This document shows positions 5,309-6,176 of a stretch of 6,176 nt of DNA, piece after piece. The first letter of the stretch is position 1. Every line of letters starts with the position of its first letter. The position numbers and the translations under genes were made by a program. This DNA is from Methylovirgula sp. GTDB taxonomy: Bacteria > Pseudomonadota > Alphaproteobacteria > Rhizobiales > Beijerinckiaceae. The notes beneath the pieces were generated by a model. It was not told the DNA's origin. It saw nothing but the letters and a program-made list of their open reading frames with translations, and ran no database searches. Where the stretch lies: assembly GCA_030038595.1 (NCBI GenBank), contig JASHSW010000127.1, forward strand, positions 1-6,176, in the 5' to 3' direction.

Positions 5309-6176
5309 TTGTTGCGCGCGCGGCCGAGCGGCATTTTCTTCTGCGCGATTCTCTTCGGCGCCTTGCTCTGCAACGGGCCGGCGAGCGCCGCGCAAACCGC
5401 GCCGCGGGCAGAGGGCAAGGAGAGCGCCTTTCACGCCTTTCTCCAATCTTTATGGCCGCGGGCGCAAGCGCGCGGCATCGGCCGCACCACGTTCGACGCA
5501 GCCTTCGCGGGGCTGAGCGAAGATCCTTCGGTCGCCGCCGAAATCGGCAAACAGCCGGAATTCGAGCAGCCGCTTTCGGCCTATTTCCAGGCGGCGGTTT
5601 CGGCGACGCGCATCGCGCGCGGCCGAGCGCTCGGCCGGCAATATGCCAGCGAGCTTGCCGCGATCGAGCGCCGCTACGGCGTGCCGCGCGCGATCCTGCT
5701 CGCCGCCTGGGGCATGGAGAGCGATTTCGGCCGCACGCGCGGCGACAAAGACGTGATCCGCTCGCTCGCCACGCTTGCCTTTCTTCGCAAAGACGATCGT
5801 TTCGTCGATGAGCTGCTGAGCGGATTGCTTATTCTCGAAAAGCACGTCTTGCCGCGCGACAGACTGAAAGGCTCTTGGGCTGGCGCGATGGGCGATCCCC
5901 AATTTCTCCCTTCCGCGTTCCTCCAATATGCGGTGAGCTATCGCGGCGATCGGTTCCCCGACATCTGGAATAAGCCGGAAGACACGCTCGCCTCGATTGG
6001 CAATTTTTTTCACGCCTCGGGCTGGAATTCGGCGTTGCCGTGGGGGCTCGAAGTGATCTTGCCGGCGCGTTTCGCTTTTACGGCGCTGCACGCCGATTTT
6101 CGCGACTTCGCCGCGGCGGGCGTCAAGGCAGCGGACGGGGCGGCATTGCCCCGCGCCGGCAAGGCCACGCTGTTTT
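5309..6176 (+). CDS. Lytic murein transglycosylase, MltB/SLT_2 type (3' end beyond window)
   Basis: It cleaves the MurNAc-GlcNAc bond of peptidoglycan in the periplasm, leaving 1,6-anhydro ends. The frame is open from after the TAA at 5258-5260 to the window end. From TTG 5309 the protein begins MLRARPSGIFFCAILFGALL with cleavage near ASA (residue 27); there is no lipobox, so it should be soluble. Next come FHAFLQSLWPRAQARGIGRTTFDAAFAGL and a helical lead, then the catalytic segment ILLAAWGMESDFG with Glu137 as the expected acid. The MltB signature GSWAGAMGDPQFLPSAF (188-204) and YRGDRFPDIW follow, then NFFHASGWN. About 289 residues are present; the family usually runs to about 400, often with a C-terminal peptidoglycan-binding domain. 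No ATG exists in the N-terminal region of this frame, so the start is TTG 5309/5312 or GTG 5270. Confidence 0.9.
   Translation, partial: MLRARPSGIFFCAILFGALLCNGPASAAQTAPRAEGKESAFHAFLQSLWPRAQARGIGRTTFDAAFAGLSEDPSVAAEIGKQPEFEQPLSAYFQAAVSATRIARGRALGRQYASELAAIERRYGVPRAILLAAWGMESDFGRTRGDKDVIRSLATLAFLRKDDRFVDELLSGLLILEKHVLPRDRLKGSWAGAMGDPQFLPSAFLQYAVSYRGDRFPDIWNKPEDTLASIGNFFHASGWNSALPWGLEVILPARFAFTALHADFRDFAAAGVKAADGAALPRAGKATLF

Noticed and set aside
5190..5811. + strand open frames starting 5190 and 5305
   Set aside because: They are out of frame with the transglycosylase and give Arg/Ala/Ser-rich low-complexity products.
5450..6091. 213-codon minus-strand open frame at the right end
   Set aside because: It is antisense to the lytic transglycosylase, which carries the MESDFG and GSWAGAMG motifs.
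1..6176. tRNA, rRNA, CRISPR array or integrase next to the attachment-site remnant
   Set aside because: No cloverleaf-like segment, no repeated spacer-repeat units and no tyrosine recombinase motif were seen in any frame.

Overview
The window is GC-rich with genes densely packed on both strands. Codon use, several short secreted proteins of a kind common in Hyphomicrobiales (Rhizobiales), and a palindrome resembling dispersed rhizobial repeats all point to an alphaproteobacterium, probably Hyphomicrobiales (for example the Beijerinckiaceae/Methylocystaceae side). This placement is inferred from style and family memory, not from a database search.

Layout from left to right: the last 25 codons of a + strand gene (1-78). 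A minus-strand secreted protein of unknown function (127-795). A 51-bp + strand piece that reads as the exact C-terminal end of GMP synthase, including its stop codon (862-912), followed directly by a strong palindrome (911-961). A second minus-strand secreted protein (974-1459). A minus-strand GNAT acetyltransferase (1629-2318, possibly from 2399). A divergent intergenic region, then a + strand YkgJ-type cysteine-cluster protein (2665-3117). Two more minus-strand exported proteins: an 81-residue Cys/His/Arg-rich one (3243-3488) and a 144-residue one (3687-4121). A divergently transcribed LysR-type regulator (4256-5260). Finally an MltB-type lytic murein transglycosylase that runs off the right edge (5309-6176) and probably starts at TTG.

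The genes do not form one obvious pathway. Four of them encode small exported proteins, and the transglycosylase acts on periplasmic peptidoglycan, so the window leans towards the cell envelope. The GNAT and YkgJ genes diverge from a shared control region, as do the 144-residue protein and the LysR regulator.

The most notable non-gene signal is the isolated guaA 3' end. The 3' end of guaA is a known integration site for genomic islands, so this looks like an attachment-site duplicate, marking the edge or former edge of an island. No integrase is visible here. I found no convincing new multi-gene system, CRISPR array, rRNA or tRNA gene.
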